Assembly: GCF_003597395.2 (NCBI RefSeq)
Contig: NC_133776.1
Coordinates: forward strand, 41,325,928-41,389,927
Direction of reading: 5' to 3'
Origin: Chelonoidis abingdonii
Taxonomy: Eukaryota; Chordata; Testudines; Testudinidae
DNA length: 64,000 bases
The translations under genes and the position numbers were made by a program. Below, piece by piece: positions 21,245 through 34,343 of the stretch (position 1 is its first letter; each line of letters starts with the position of its first letter). The notes beneath the pieces were generated by a model. The model was given only the letters and a program-made list of their open reading frames with translations, was not told where the DNA came from and did no database searches.

Positions 21245-22345
21245 ACCAATAATGCTCTTTATGTAGTGCCTTTTTTCCAAGGACCTCAGTGCTCTACAAC
21301 CATTAGTGAAATACCCCTGTGACAAGGTAGAGAAGTATTCCTTCCATTCTGCTGATGGGGAGATTGAGACACCAAGAGCTGATTTTCCAATATCAAACTG
21401 GTTAACCACCAACCTGTCGCAGTTTTGGGATTGCCAGCTTCCCGATGGCAATAGCAACCTATATTTGGATTGGTATGGCCTTTCATCTCTGTGTCGTGGT
21501 ACTGAAGGGCCAGGGCAAGCTACTCATACAGAGGTGTGAAAGTGGCCTTCCTCATATGTACCTTCTGGATCCACTACCGATCCTCCCAGGTCCATTTGAT
21601 GATACAGTCCCACTGCTCTGTGTTTGTGGTCCTGCCCCAGAAACACCAGGCAGCACAGGGGGAGTTCTACAGCTGTTAGAGCCTGCATCGGGTGTGTTCA
21701 CTGCTCTGGGAGGCAGGCACTCTGTGATCTCTTCACCAAAACCCACTGGTGATTTCTCAGGTGACAATCCACTGCCAAAATGCCCTCTGCTGTGGCTCAT
21801 GCCATTCATGTGTGTCTTGTTGCTGCAATGAATTGCATTAAGGCCAACATTTGGAATAGATCATCATTCTGGAGTTGGATCCATGACTGGCACAAGTTGG
21901 AATGGAGGTCATGCACAGATGTCTAGAGCTGAGTTGACGGGCTAAGAACACTTCTGCCCAGGGGGCCAGGAAGGGCAGCATGTTTTTCCACAGTATGCTG
22001 CAAACAATTTAGAGAGCAGTAAAATTTAGAGCAGCATTGAGAACCAGGAGATGTGCCCAAAGAAGTCCTAACTCCTCCCATGGTGAGTGCAGTATTGGTA
22101 TGGAAGTGGCAACTCGAATTCAGCTCAACAATGGGCTTGCAGTATGGACATTCACTCCATGAGTTAGGCTAATTTGAATGTCCAGAGCCAGGTTAACTTT
22201 GTAGTGAAGATCTACTCAGAGAGGTTAAAAGTGATTTGCCTAACATCATATAGGAAATATGTTGCAGAGTGAGGAATATTTCTGCCATGATTCTGGCATG
22301 CTTTGTATGCACCAACCTCTTGTGTGAGAGCCCAGTGCCTTCAGA
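21245..22345 (-). repeat. Two minus-strand SINE parts around an unassigned 0.8-kb block
   Basis: 21270-21390 (CAAGGACCTCAGTGCTCTAC, CCCCTGTGACAAGGTAGAGA, GCTGATGGGGAGATTGAGAC) and 22215-22345 (AGAGGTTAAAAGTGATTTGCC, ATCATATAGGAAATATGTTGCAG trimmed by divergence) read as the 3' and 5' halves of one reverse-oriented tRNA SINE. The GC-richer block between, about 21400-22200, includes a 128-codon plus-strand frame without a family motif. It may be an insertion, but I found no clean duplication at its edges. Confidence 0.45.
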
Positions 22346-24090
22346 TCCCAAGAAACAATGATATCTAGACTCCAATTCTTAGTGGGGGTTTTTTCTATAA
22401 TGTTTTCTGTAACATTTATAGCTTCTGGCTAACCAGTCCTGACATATGTGGTTATCCCAGATACCCTGCAAGACAACAAGATGTCTTTATTTCCAATGTA
22501 GGTCTCTATACATGTCCATTACAATCTAGGTGTGTGTTCTATACTGATGACACTTCACTCCCTACAGACCAGAACAATAATCTCTTCATGCTATTTCAGT
22601 GCATATATAATATGCATGACTAGATATCTAAAAATTGGCAAAAACATTAATAAAATAGGATTAATAAATTCTTATTGGAATTAAATGAATTTGGAGATGT
22701 ATTCCCAAATTTCCTATATTTTAAATGGTGATTTCCTACTTCCTGTCACCACCAACAGGAAATTGGAAATCCAGTTGGATATATGAATCACAACTCAAGG
22801 TATTGAAAACCTGTAACTTGAGAGATGCTTCCAGATGAAAGAATCTATCAATGGCTGATGTTGCAGTTAATTCACATCTTTTTCATCACATCTTGTTCTT
22901 CTGGTTTCTATCTTATCATTTGACAAAAATGTTTTGCAATTGAGCCTGAATGCTACAATAAATTTAATATAGACTGTTGTGACCCTATGTCACTCTTCAA
23001 TCACTATATAGTCTTTCTGTAGATGCTTGAATTAATTTTACACTATTGTTTTAACAAGGTTCTCCGCCATTTTGGCCAGATATAAGTAGTGATTCTTTTG
23101 TTTCCATTCAGTTCATCTTGTACTCTGGTCTTGGTTTACTAACCACTCTTAATAAAAATTCTAGATGTTAGGTACCAGAACCTCAGGATGATGAAACTTA
23201 CGTCCTAATGTCTGACTTTAAATCAGCTATTCTTTAATTTATGTTCAGAGAATAAAAACAAACGTTCAAGCCAGTTTTTAGCCAGCCAGTTCTGAGCTGA
23301 GTAAAGCGGGCTTTGTTCAGCATTTTGTGATGCACTCCTTGAAGTTCCAAGGTGAGGTTTCAACTTTGTCTTGGAGAATGAGACCTTTAAAGAAGGAAAT
23401 AGGTGATCTCTGTTACTCGTAATGCCTTTGGGGACAAACTGAGGGAGCAGGCTCACTTGTCACATGCTACAGCAGTATGAGCAGGTATAGTATGCAACCT
23501 GCTGAACCTAGCTGGTGAGCTTGGGTGTTGGGCCAAGGCTAGTTGGGAAGCACAGCTGGCATCGTTAGACTCCAGAGTGCTTGCAGTCAAATGATAATAG
23601 CTGTCTGTTGAGGATGGGGAAAGGACAGGGGCAACCACCATAGTCTTAAAGGCTCTCACACCTGTAAAGTGAAGATTTAAAAGATTGTGTTAAGTTTTGC
23701 ATTTGACCAATAATGCTTTCAGTATAATGTGTTAAGAGCTGTTGCTGCCCTAATCCAAAAAGTTACATATCTTCGGAAATAAAGATTAAACTGTCAGCAT
23801 CATGACTTGCTTGTGGCTTTGGGGCGAGGGTTCTTTTGGTGGTTTATTTCTGTTTATTTAAAAGAGGGAAATATTTTAGTCTCACTTTTTTAGGACAAGG
23901 TTTCCAAAGGTGCTGATTTAATCCTAGGGTGTGTAGGTAGTTTAGGCATGATGTTTACAACCTAGACTATATCCTGTGTGGTGACTGCAAACAGAATGAA
24001 ACTTGCTATATAAATGGGTTTCTAGGAAGTGACTTTACAGGATATCTGAAAAGAAAATGAGTTAAGTATCATACTATTCAGAGTTTATCA
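22346..24090. other. Unassigned intronic DNA
   Basis: No recognised element or exon. All frames are short and on both strands. Confidence 0.4.
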
Positions 24091-24712
24091 TAGGGGTGGG
24101 GAACCTCCAGCCCAAGGGGCAGATATGGAATGCTGCTTAATTTAATTCAGCCCGTGGCAAGTCTCTGGGCCAGAAGCCCCGAGCCTCAGCACCCCTCCAG
24201 CTCCCAGGCAGAGGGGCAAGCAGGGAAGCTCCGCTTGCTGCCCCCAGTGCCAGTGACGCAGCTCCCTTGGCTGGGAACCACAGCCAATGGGAGCTGCTGG
24301 GGTGGCAGTTATGGGCATGAGCAGCACACACCTCACAGAGCTCCCTGGCCCTTCCGCCTAGGGGCTGGACATGCCAGCCACTACCTGGAGCAGTGCGGAG
24401 CCCTGGCAGGTAGGGAGCCTGCCTTAGCCCTGCTGCGCCACCAACCAGGAGCCACCTCAGGTAAGTGATACCCAGCTGGAGCACACACCCCAACCCCCTG
24501 CCCTGGTCGGAAGCCCCTCCCATACCCTAACTCCCTCCCAAACCCTGCACCCCTACCCCAGCCCAGAGCCTACTACTGCACCCTGAACCCTTATTTCTGG
24601 CCCCACCCAGAGCCTAGGGGAAGTCCTGAGCCTCTGACCCCGCCACCCTCATCCCCCAGGCGGGGCTGTGTGTGACCTGCAAATGATTTTTTCTATGGGT
24701 CAGTGATCCCTA
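24091..24712. mobile_element. hAT-like non-autonomous element, GC-rich interior
   Basis: It begins TAGGGGTGGGGAACCTCCAG and ends GGTCAGTGATCCCTA, the form of hAT ends seen elsewhere in this window. The interior is CA/CC-rich with no transposase. Overlapping frames on both strands up to 128 codons come from the GC richness and are not genes. No 8-bp duplication could be assigned. Confidence 0.55.
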
Positions 24713-24879
24713 TCAGCTCTTTGTATTCTATTCCTTGCCATTAACTTGAGAGTCAGTACTTTGAATTCCCTGTTTCTGATGCTTGGGGTTCTCTTGTGAA
24801 TCAAAATAATAATAATTGGTTTGGACACTAGTACTTAAAATGAGTGATAATGAATTATAGGTTTGTTAGAGATATGATT

Positions 24880-25195
24880 AATCTGGATTGTGATGGATAT
24901 GGAGATGCTCTGTAATCTTTATGCATACTGTATGTTGGGCTGGTTATTGCAATCCTGGGACTGTAGGACTTCAGGTAAGAGTGTGTGGACTGTTGTTTTA
25001 AAATCCTTTTTCTCTAATGCTTTGTTCCTACTCCTAAATAAACAACACTGTAGTTTTAAGAGACTATCTGGTCACTATATTCACCACTGGTCACAGACTC
25101 CCGAAGGGAAGCACCAGTGGATGCCTGAGTTCAGGCAGACCTGCAGCGTAAGAATGGCGGATACACAGACTACTGTCACCAGACCTGGTTGATGA
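24880..25195 (+). mobile_element. Possible LTR 3' portion
   Basis: AATAAA at 25037-25042 is followed by CTGGTCACTATATTCACC and CACAGACTCCCGAAGGGAAG, a layout like the R-U5 end of a retroelement LTR. No TATA box, partner LTR or duplication was found. Confidence 0.25.
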
Positions 25196-25199
25196 ATAG

Positions 25200-27350
25200 G
25201 AGAATTTTGAAATTCCACTCCAGGTGACGAGTCCTCAGAGGGACAATAAAGAGGACAGAGGTGCAGCTAACCCTGTGATTGTGATGTAGATTACAGGAAA
25301 TAATGATAATAAGGTGCATGAGGTTTGTCTAGCAAGTTAGAAACAGTATTTGCAGAAGAGGCCTTCAGGGCAAGTACATGGAGTGTACAGATTAGAAATG
25401 TCCAGAGGACAATTCCTTTTCATGGCAACATTGGAATGTAAACCAAATCTTTCAAATGTTTTAGGCAAAAATGGAATTGCCTAAATGTCTCTGGTTTTGG
25501 ATTGAAACCTGAGTATTTTGATTTGGAAAGTTCTTTCGGGCCCAGGGAATACATTCTCTCTTGACCAAAAAACAACAAACAAATCCCAATGAAAACTTTG
25601 TTGAAACTAATACTTCTCCGTAAAACATTTCAGCTTCTACAAAATAGCAGATTTCAGCAAAATTTCATTTAGAAGAAAATGTAGAGGTGTTTTCTTGCAG
25701 AGCATACATTATTGAACTAAACAAGGAGATCTCTTCAACCTCTTAGAACCCTACAAGTGCTGACTCTGAAACCTGTGAGAGAAGCAGGAAAAAAGTCCAG
25801 CATGATCTGAGTATTTGCTTGTTAAATCTTCAGTAAGAAGAGAGACTTTTCTGATGTGACCAAAGAATAGAAAGGGAGGAGTCTGGAGCTGGAAACGCAA
25901 GGAATTTAATGGTTTTACTCTCTGTAGCAATTACCAAAGGTTAGTGGAGGGACCAGCCCACTAGTTTGATAAAGCAAAAAACATTGCATACAGATAATCT
26001 TTGTATGTAACACATTTCCAAGAAGAGTCCTTTAGGTACAGGACAGCTATTTGGGATGTCTTTGCCCTGTAGTGATAGGTTTACAAATGTTGTATATTTT
26101 GCCATTTATTATGCCCAAGATTATGTCATGGGACAGTGAAAAAGAAATGTAAGAACTGCAGTTAGAGTCCTCAAGGGGCAGCTTCTGTTCCTATGTGGAA
26201 TCTTCAAGTGGCAAGGTTAATTTTCCTGTTTTGGAGTTTGCCATGACCTGCTTCTGCTTAAGTGCTGGTTTGTGACAGAGTGGCAAAAGTTTATATCTTA
26301 AATCTAGTTATATCATTCTACTGATTATAGGGCAACTTTGTTCATTAACTCATTCAAAAAAAAAAAAGTTCTTGGAAAACCAGTTTTAACTGATGTTCTC
26401 AAACAGCTGAAAGCCATGATAAATAATGTATAGTCCTGCTTTTGTATGTTGAAAAGTGCATCAATAAAGCAAATTGTATGAAAACATTGACCTTTTTCTA
26501 AGAATGGAGGTTACCTTAGGGACAGTCAAATGAATAATTTAAACTGCACCAAGATCCTGAAAGTATAAACCTCAATTCTGATTATGCAATAGTAAATATG
26601 TTGTTGAAATACAACTCAAAAATAAGAGTTGTCTCAGAGAACACTTAAACAACATCAGCAGGTTATTCTAAGGGGAGGGGTGTGTGTCTGTGTGTGTGTG
26701 ACATCACATATTAAGCTTTTTTCAGACTCTTCAGGCTTTTTTGATCTGTTCTCATTTTAAAAGACTTTCTAAACAACAGTATATATGTGGTAAAAGTAGT
26801 ATGTTACCAATCAGCTTCAGAAGTGATTTCGCTAACTGGTCTGTTATCATTATACTTCATAAATGTCCCATTGTTCAGTATTAGAGGCTAGATATTAATT
26901 TATGAGCACACTTATGGATTTATTGTTAGAGCTATTGTTTTATCATGATGATGGTAGTAAAACATCAACGGGTGGGAATGGTGGGTCCTGGAAATGTAGT
27001 AAAACAAGAAAAAGTATTACACGCCTCACAGAACCTATATTTCCCCATTTTAGTGCAAACAACCATGCTGGTGATATAAGAAGTTGATGGATCTGAACAT
27101 AGCTGTTGCCATCTCAGAACCAATCTTTGTAAACCCTCATCGTTTTTCCTTCCTTCTTTACACCTTTGGAAGGTAGCCGTTACCACTGGGAGCTCACTGG
27201 TCTGTCCTTTGTCTTTCTGTGGAGTTTTTTCTGCCCTCCTGCCTTGTCTAGAGCCCAGAGTTGGATGGAGGAGAGGTGAGCTAAGGCCTTGATTCAGTGC
27301 ATATCTGAGTAGTCTTGTTGCAGGGAATGAGACTATTTACGTGATTAAAG
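25200..27350. other. Unassigned intronic DNA
   Basis: No gene found. There is a short (TG)n run at about 26682-26700 and an A11 run at about 26357. Confidence 0.4.
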
Positions 27351-27364
27351 TGAGGCATACGCTT

Positions 27365-28010
27365 AAGGATACATCTATGCAGCCCATTGCAGTGAGCCTT
27401 CCAGCCCTGGTCAAGAGACTCAGGTTTGGAGGGCTGGTGCTACCACTCCAAAAATAGCTGTGTAGATCGCTCTTTGAAGTTGTGTCTTGGGCTGGGGCTT
27501 GGGCTCTGAACATCAGGGAAGGGTGTGTGCGACAAAGTGCTAGGTATAAAACCCTGAGTCAGCGCTCTGTTCATAGCAGCTCCAATTTGGCGCTGACAAG
27601 ACAGACTTGTGCCTGATTTGTGGGTGGGGTAGGGCAGGAAGGCTAGTTAAAGCATTAGCCAGAGCCCACAAATAGACAGGAAGGATGTGAAAAACGGGGA
27701 AAACAGCAGTGAGAGGGAGAGAGAGAGATTACTCTTTCCCTACTTGTGCTAGGTGTTCATTGAAGGAGGTGGGACTCAATTATAAATAAACCGCATAGGA
27801 TATTGAATCAGCATAAGGTTCTCTGCATGGTTTATCAACTGAGACAGAAGCAGAACCGAGGAGGACCTGTTACGGGGTGGTCTTCAGAGCCTGAGTTCCA
27901 ATTTCAAAGAGCTGTCTACACAGCTATCTTTAGAGCCCAAGCACAAACCGTAGCCTGTCAACCTGGGCTGGGTGGCTCACTATGATGGGCTGTGTAGGTG
28001 CAATCTCAGT
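27365..28010. mobile_element. Harbinger-like MITE split by an LTR
   Basis: The left half (27365-27525) begins GGATACATCTATGCAGCCC; the right half (27880-28010) ends GGCTGTGTAGGTGCAATCT, an imperfect inverted repeat of the start. Inside, GGGCTTGGGCTCTGA pairs loosely with TTAGAGCCCAAGC. It is the same theme as 6060-6300. The two halves join neatly once the LTR at 27526-27874 is removed. Confidence 0.55.
27521..27879 (+). mobile_element. Solo LTR with 5-bp TSD
   Basis: A 349-bp segment (27526-27874) is flanked by GGGTG at 27521-27525 and 27875-27879. It begins TGTGC, has TATAAA at 27545-27550 and AATAAA at 27785-27790, as a short-U3 LTR would, and shows a GA-rich run before the poly(A) signal. 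No internal retroviral sequence adjoins it, so it is a solo LTR left by recombination. The right terminus is not a perfect CA. Confidence 0.5.
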
Positions 28011-30970
28011 GTCTTGCTGAATCTGGGCCTGCCTGAGTAGAGATTCTCATTCAAATAGATTCAGCTGTTACTGTTACACCCGCCCATATATACAATGACT
28101 AACACATCAGAAATCATGGACATATATCTATAATTTGTAAAGAGAAATATAGTTGGGTCCAGACAGCACAGCAAAAAGCACAAGCTTATTTATTGACATC
28201 TTAGTTTGTAGAGCTTTTGTTCATTTTAATAACTGGAGTTACAGTAATTTAGGATTATTTAGTTACTAGAAATATAGTTACTGACTTGAAGGGTACTTAA
28301 AACTAGGTCTATTGGAAATTCATCTGTTTGATTTGCATGGGTTCAGCAAACTAAAACCAATGGGTTTGAGTTGTGTGGGTTTGTCCGCTGTGGTTGTGAT
28401 ACTTGCACTCCGGTGAAAGTCTAAGTAAGCCAGGAAGTTTCCAACCGTCAGCATTTCTGGAAGGACTCAGCTGGTCTTTCTCCCCACCATGCTCCTGGTC
28501 ACATAAAATCTTCAAGGCTTGACCAGTTGGCCACCTCTCTCACACTGCCCCCCCCCCCCCAAAACCCCCCCCCCCCCCCCAAAATTCCTGAGTACATGTC
28601 CCCCGAAATCCACCTGGGAAGGATATTTGCGGAGCAACAGGACAGGAAAGGGTCCTTGGATTCTCACTGAACTTCTCTTTGAAGAACCTTGTCTGAGGGG
28701 TTTAGAAAGTGGAGAGAATAGAGCGACGTATCTGTATCAGGTATTCCTAAGAAACATGATGTGTGAGTGGGCCAGTAGAAGAGGTTAAAGTTCACCAGGC
28801 CTGCTCACCTATAATGATGAATTGTGGGGTTGGGGGACTGTCTTAGGAAGTAAGGAATTTCACTTCTGACACTAAATTGAAAACCAAGTGTTTATCCTAG
28901 CTTAAGATTTTGACTCTATATTCTATAGCAAGGACACTTACTGTTTTAAGTGATACAAAAAGATCTTGAACATTCCTTCTAATCAGTGGGATAAAGGCCA
29001 TAACCAATGTGGATGATTTGAGTGGTTTATACAAATCAATTAGGGTTAAATAAAGCCCTTCCATGGGACTAGAATGGCTGGTTACCCAACCTGGAAAGAA
29101 TGATTTTAAGGTCGTCTTATGTGTCTTATTGTAGTATGGAAATTGAACAGGTTTGTTTTTGTTTTTAATTGAATCAGACCTTTAAAGCTTAATTGGCTTT
29201 AAAATACTTGGAAATTTAAAATGGCACAAGTGTTTTCTAAGCCTGAGAGTTCAGTATTTGTCTTAGAACTTTAGAGATTTAGCAAAATATATTCACGTCC
29301 TACAATCGTCAAACTGATCATCAGAAAAGCTGTGGCGGCAAACTAGGTTTACTCTCACCTATGAATGCTTTGGGTCACATTTAGCAAGATTCCCGTTGGC
29401 TTCAGAGGTGGGTCTGTTGGAGTAAGAAGGGCTAAACAGAGTCTATAATTAAAAGGAATTTAACATGAATAATGATCCTTTTGGCATGTACCTAATTCTG
29501 AACGCACTTTTGATGCTGCAGTTATTATATTATGCATTAGTTTGACAGAATTTCCCTCCTTTAATATACCTCCAGGCTGTTGTTTTAATCATATAGCAAT
29601 AGTGTCATGTTTTTTCTACCACATCATTATCACCCACATTTTAACATGAGCCAGTGAAATACGGCACAATCCCTGATGTTTATGGACCAGCAAATAGAAA
29701 TTGATGGAACTTTACATTCTCAAAGCTGTGTATACCAACTGGCATTTTGATCACTCTGCTTGAGAGAAAGAGAACATAACACAGGGAAGAAAGATGATGA
29801 TGAGAGAGAAGTAGTAATTAACGTTATAGAAAACATTTGGAAAAGGTGGACAAAGAGACACTGAGAGAAAACTGTGTAAGTAAGTTTCTTTTGTTCCTTT
29901 TTATTTCTCACTTTGTGTATCATAATTTTTCTTCAGTATAATACAAAGTTTGATGCCCAAGGAGTATTAGGGAGTTTGGTGCCCAAATCCTATTGAAATT
30001 CAGTGGGAGTTGGTCACCTAACTCCTTTATGCTCCTTAAAAAAATTGCAGTTGACAACAAAATGCAGGGTGTGATTGGAGTGTAGTGTTGCCCAAAATTG
30101 TAAAAAGTAGGAGTAAAAATTTAGGCTACTAAACATATACGGAGGCAATAAATAAATATCCACTGAGCTGCAGGCTGCTCAGCACTGTAAAGATTCAAGT
30201 CACTTATTTCAAAGAATAACTACAACCTTAAAAACTTCAATTTAAGCACCTGGTTTTGAAAATGTTGATCTGTGTGCATACTAGTGCCTGGATATCAATG
30301 TATTTTCTCTCTGGAGCTGAAAAACCTTTTACCATTGCCTTTAATACATGTGTTGCGTATTTCATAATATCTAAGTAAGTAATTTATATTTGAGCAAGGT
30401 GCAGAACAATGGAATGCTAAAAATAAGAATGGTCCTCTGCTATTAATTAAAGCGTTTTCCATAGTCTAAGCAGATAGGAAACTAAAAGCTGCAGAAATTA
30501 AATGATCTTTTATCTATTTAATGCATGTTGTTCAAACATAAAATAGGATATTTAGGGTGTTTTGACTTATAGATCTCTGCGCAGTGGGATTGGCGTGTGC
30601 ACACAAAAAAAACCCTTTGAAATCCCTCCCCCCCCCCCCCCCCGTCTTCAACCCCTTTGATGTTCCATATTACAATAATTTTTTCTTCTGGAAGAAGGTA
30701 TGGCCCTGTGAGATGTATTTGGTTTCAGAAGAAAATATTATTTTAAATATCTTTATTCATGATACTGAATATTGTGCCAGTTTTGTATTGTGCTTGTACT
30801 GTGTTAAATAAATAGTTTTACATTTTAAGTTTCTTTTTCATCTCCTGAAAGTGATATAGACACACTTCAGTTGGATAGCTCGGGGTTATGGGCAGAGATA
30901 GATAGCTGTGAAATCTTGGAATGGCTACTTACTTAGTGTTACTAACTGATCAACACAAACCAGTGTTCTT
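28011..30970. other. Intronic DNA with poly(C) tracts
   Basis: Contains C-runs at about 28549-28580 and 30628-30643, and weak MITE-like words near 29385-29410 and 29955-30035 (CACCTAACTCC against GGAGTTTGGTG). No gene recognised. Confidence 0.4.
28549..28580. repeat. Poly(C) low-complexity tract
   Basis: Two C-runs split by AAAA. The opposite strand is a G-run that could form a quadruplex. Confidence 0.85.
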
Positions 30971-30974
30971 AGAT

Positions 30975-31085
30975 TTTAAAATCTTTGGAGCAGGAGTCAT
31001 TTTTGTTCTGTGTTTGTACAGCACCTAGCACAGTGCAGTCCTGATCCATGACTTGAGCTCCTAGACAATACAAATAATAAATAAG
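30975..31085 (+). repeat. SINE 3' end fragment
   Basis: GTTTGTACAGCACCTAGCAC, CCTGATCCATGACTTGAGCT and CAATACAAATAATAAATAA are the same family end as at 19520 and 63300. Confidence 0.7.
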
Positions 31086-31089
31086 GGTC

Positions 31090-33790
31090 ACACTAACACC
31101 AAAGCTAACTATAGTATACTCTATTGGTAGGCATAGAAACTTGTTGACGTTAGTGTTGTTGCTTTTTCCCCTTGATACATTTTCTCTTAGTCGTCTTGCA
31201 CTTGCAGTTGATGGTAGAATAAATGCATTATTTTAGTCTTTTTTACAATATTTTTAAAGCTAGCAGGATTTCTTATCATGGTTTAATTACGTAATTACTT
31301 GCTGATGCCTCTTAGCAAAATATGAAAAACACGTTTTTTAGAAACTATTCTATTAAATAGTGCATATTCTCTGATTTTCTTCCCTTTATCCTTAATACTA
31401 AGGGTATTTGGATGAAAACAGGCCTTATTTTGTTGTACTCTGAAAACTGACCATACAAATATGATTGTTCCGTGTGTGTGTGTATATTTGTCACTGATTC
31501 CAGATCAGATACTACAGCAGTAAAGGGACATGTAAGTATCTAGACATACTAATGGAATGGTAAAATTTGATCAATTTACAAGTAATGTATCATCTCACAC
31601 TTAGTAATGCTTTTCTAATTGCCAGTCCTGCAAACTCACTTTGGGATCTGAAATAAAGCTGGATTCTTTCCTCGGTGTACATCATTGCCAGTAATAAAGT
31701 TTCTGCAGGCCAAAAGATGCTTTCATTTACACCTGTGCAACCTCATTAGCCAGCTGGCAGCTGGAATAAAAGTCTTTTGTAGACTGAGCACATCTGATAA
31801 TGAATCGGTGAGAAACAATAAATTCAGACCCCATGGTAGTATTTTAGAGGGAAAGTGCACTGCAGCAGCTCAGCTATACTTTTTTTTTTTCTGCTCATCC
31901 TGCATCAAACCTCTTTTCTGTGAAGAAGATGTTCAGAAATACAGGGATGGATGACCAGTAAGAAGACATTATTCCACCCTTAGAAAAAAGTCTGAGGCTA
32001 AAAGATATCAGTCCTCTACCATTGCTAACACCTGTGATCAGAGACACACAGTGCTTACGGAAATCACTAAAATAGCTGTAACTGGCCAAGCTCATCAGAG
32101 GCCAGATTCCTGTTTGTGTTATGGCCCTTTTGTGCAGTCCGACATAAAGCAGCCAGATCTGTCCCACTGAGAATGCCCACGGTGGAGAGAAGGTCTCTTA
32201 GCTGGTGCAAGCTGCCATACCTAGCGTCTGCACTGCAAGCCCATTCAGCCCCAGAACAGGCAATATGGGGAAGAGATGAAACATAGCGCCATGCCCCAGC
32301 CATACTCAGCTGGCTTACGGCCTGTGGGAATCACTGTAACCAGGTTACTTGCCTCCAGATACAAGTCCACTCTGGAGAATCAAGGAGCTGTAATTGGCCG
32401 CTGACAGTTTCCCCTTCTGTACTGAGCAGAATCACAGCCCTGCCCAGCCAGGTCAGTCTCCTACACCCAGTCTAGCTCTTCTCTCTTCTGCATTTAAGTC
32501 AGGCTGCATCATTCTCCATGTTTCCTGGGTTTCAGCAGGGACAACCCTAAGAATACAGGAGAAACAGGCTCCTTGCTCTTAGTTCCAGTACTCATCTCAG
32601 CTCACAGCAGTCAGAAGCAGCAATTGAATGGAAAGTCCCACTGGACAGTCCTGAGTTGCAACTTGCAGCTTGCTCTTTGCCCTTTTTCATCCTAAATAGC
32701 AAAAGGCAGATCCCTGACAGACATCTGTGACAGCATGTCTCTGATCCTAAGCACTGAGGCGCTAGAGCTTCTAAAAAAAGATGGTTTGTAAGATTTTCTT
32801 TTTCCTAATCTCTCTCTAGGAAATGGTTGAACTGTTTTTGCTGAAAAATTCCCCCCACAATGAGCCCAAGGCATATATCCAGCATGTGAAATCTCAGTCT
32901 AAACTGTTAATTTGGCATAGTTATAAGCAACTGAAAACAGGAACTTATAATTGGATGATATGGGCAACCTTGACTAAAGGCTGTAATACCAGTGCTGTCT
33001 ATAATATGCAAGCAGATGTATTGCTAAATAGAATGCTTTATGAACATTTCCCATTAAGCATAGGTTGTGTTTTCCTACTCAACAAGAAATCCTTAATTTA
33101 GTATTAAAGTTACTCTGTTTGTGGCAAATACTAAATTACTTGTTAATAAAGATGATGGTCTTTGAGAGCAATAAACACTGTGAAGACATGCAAATACAAA
33201 TAGTATTTATAATAATTTTGATCCCTTTAGTGATTGTGGCTGATTTATTAATGCATTACTCCAGTCCTATGCCAATGAAATTCAATTGAAATCAAAACTG
33301 GAATAATGAAGTGATGAATCAAGCTTGTTGTTTGCAAATCTCCCCTGGAGAGCATTAGTTTATTTACGAGCATGTTTTAATTTTAAATCTTAGGCTGCTC
33401 CCAGTTTTTCACTTGGTTTGAGGATATCTGGAGACTTTAGGTAATTTAAATTTAAATAATTAAGAAAATGTACAACAGAATGATACAAGAAACATGGTCA
33501 CAATGTTTACCATTCTAAACAGTTCAGCACTGTATATCTAAATTTAATCAGGATGGTCTGAGAGTTCCATTTTTCTACCAGTTTGGCACTAAAAAGAAAA
33601 CTGCAGTGTACTATAAAAGATACTTTAATCACTAAATCTAAATTCCAAAGCCAAGTAAATGACTAAAACACGGAAATATAATAAAGAATAATTAAAACTC
33701 ATTCAGAAAACTATCATGGTGACAGTTTTATGGGGCAGATTCGGGCTGAAAACATTTGGGTTGTAAGCAATAGAAGCCTTGGTGCTTGGG
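31090..33790. other. Unassigned intronic DNA
   Basis: No exon recognised. The 32080-32350 stretch (GGCCAGATTCCTGTTTGTG start) looks like a diverged dispersed repeat of the same palindromic type as 39125-39215, but I cannot set its ends. Confidence 0.4.
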
Positions 33791-33793
33791 TAG

Positions 33794-33925
33794 ATATTTA
33801 TTATTTATTTCTAGAATGGTAGCACTTAACTTGAGTGAAAAATCGGGTCCTTATTATGCTATGCCCTGAACAGACAAAGATGACAGTCCCTGCCCCAGAG
33901 ATAGTCGCAGTTTAGGTGTCAGAAT
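33794..33925 (-). repeat. SINE 3' region, minus strand
   Basis: TATTTATTATTTATTTCTAG, then CAGACAAAGATGACAGTCCC and TGCCCCAGAGATAGTC, mirror the 3' part seen forward at 60960-61020 and 63270-63385. Confidence 0.6.
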
Positions 33926-34343
33926 GACAAAGTAGACACATGGAATGGGGCATGGTGGAAGGATGATGTAACAAAATGAGCAGCGTTTACCTGGAAAATG
34001 GCTAAGGTAAATGGTTTTTTAATTGTTTTTAATTGTTTAACTTAAATGATTGGTTTAAAAAAAATAGAATGACCTTTAAACCAACTTCAAAACACTTTTA
34101 ATTTTGACCTGAATTTTCTTTGTTCCTCTGTCTCATGAGAGTCGGCCTCCTGTTGAGAAGCATAATGCTGTATAATTAAGAAGGCAGACCTCGCTGGCTC
34201 CCTTCAAGGAATGGAGATACTGGAAGAGCGATTTCTAAAAACTGTTCTGAGAATTTCTTTTAAAAACCAAATAAACAACCTATCCTCCTTTCATCCCATC
34301 TACCTACCAGTTGTCTACATTTCATACCACTTGTCTGTCTATG

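Noticed and set aside
21445..21831. 128-codon plus-strand frame
   Set aside because: No recognisable domain, a shadow frame on the minus strand, and no splice context. It may be part of an unidentified insertion between SINE halves.
24130..24523. 112- and 128-codon frames on opposite strands
   Set aside because: They fall inside a hAT-like element with GC-rich interior, and no motif was found.
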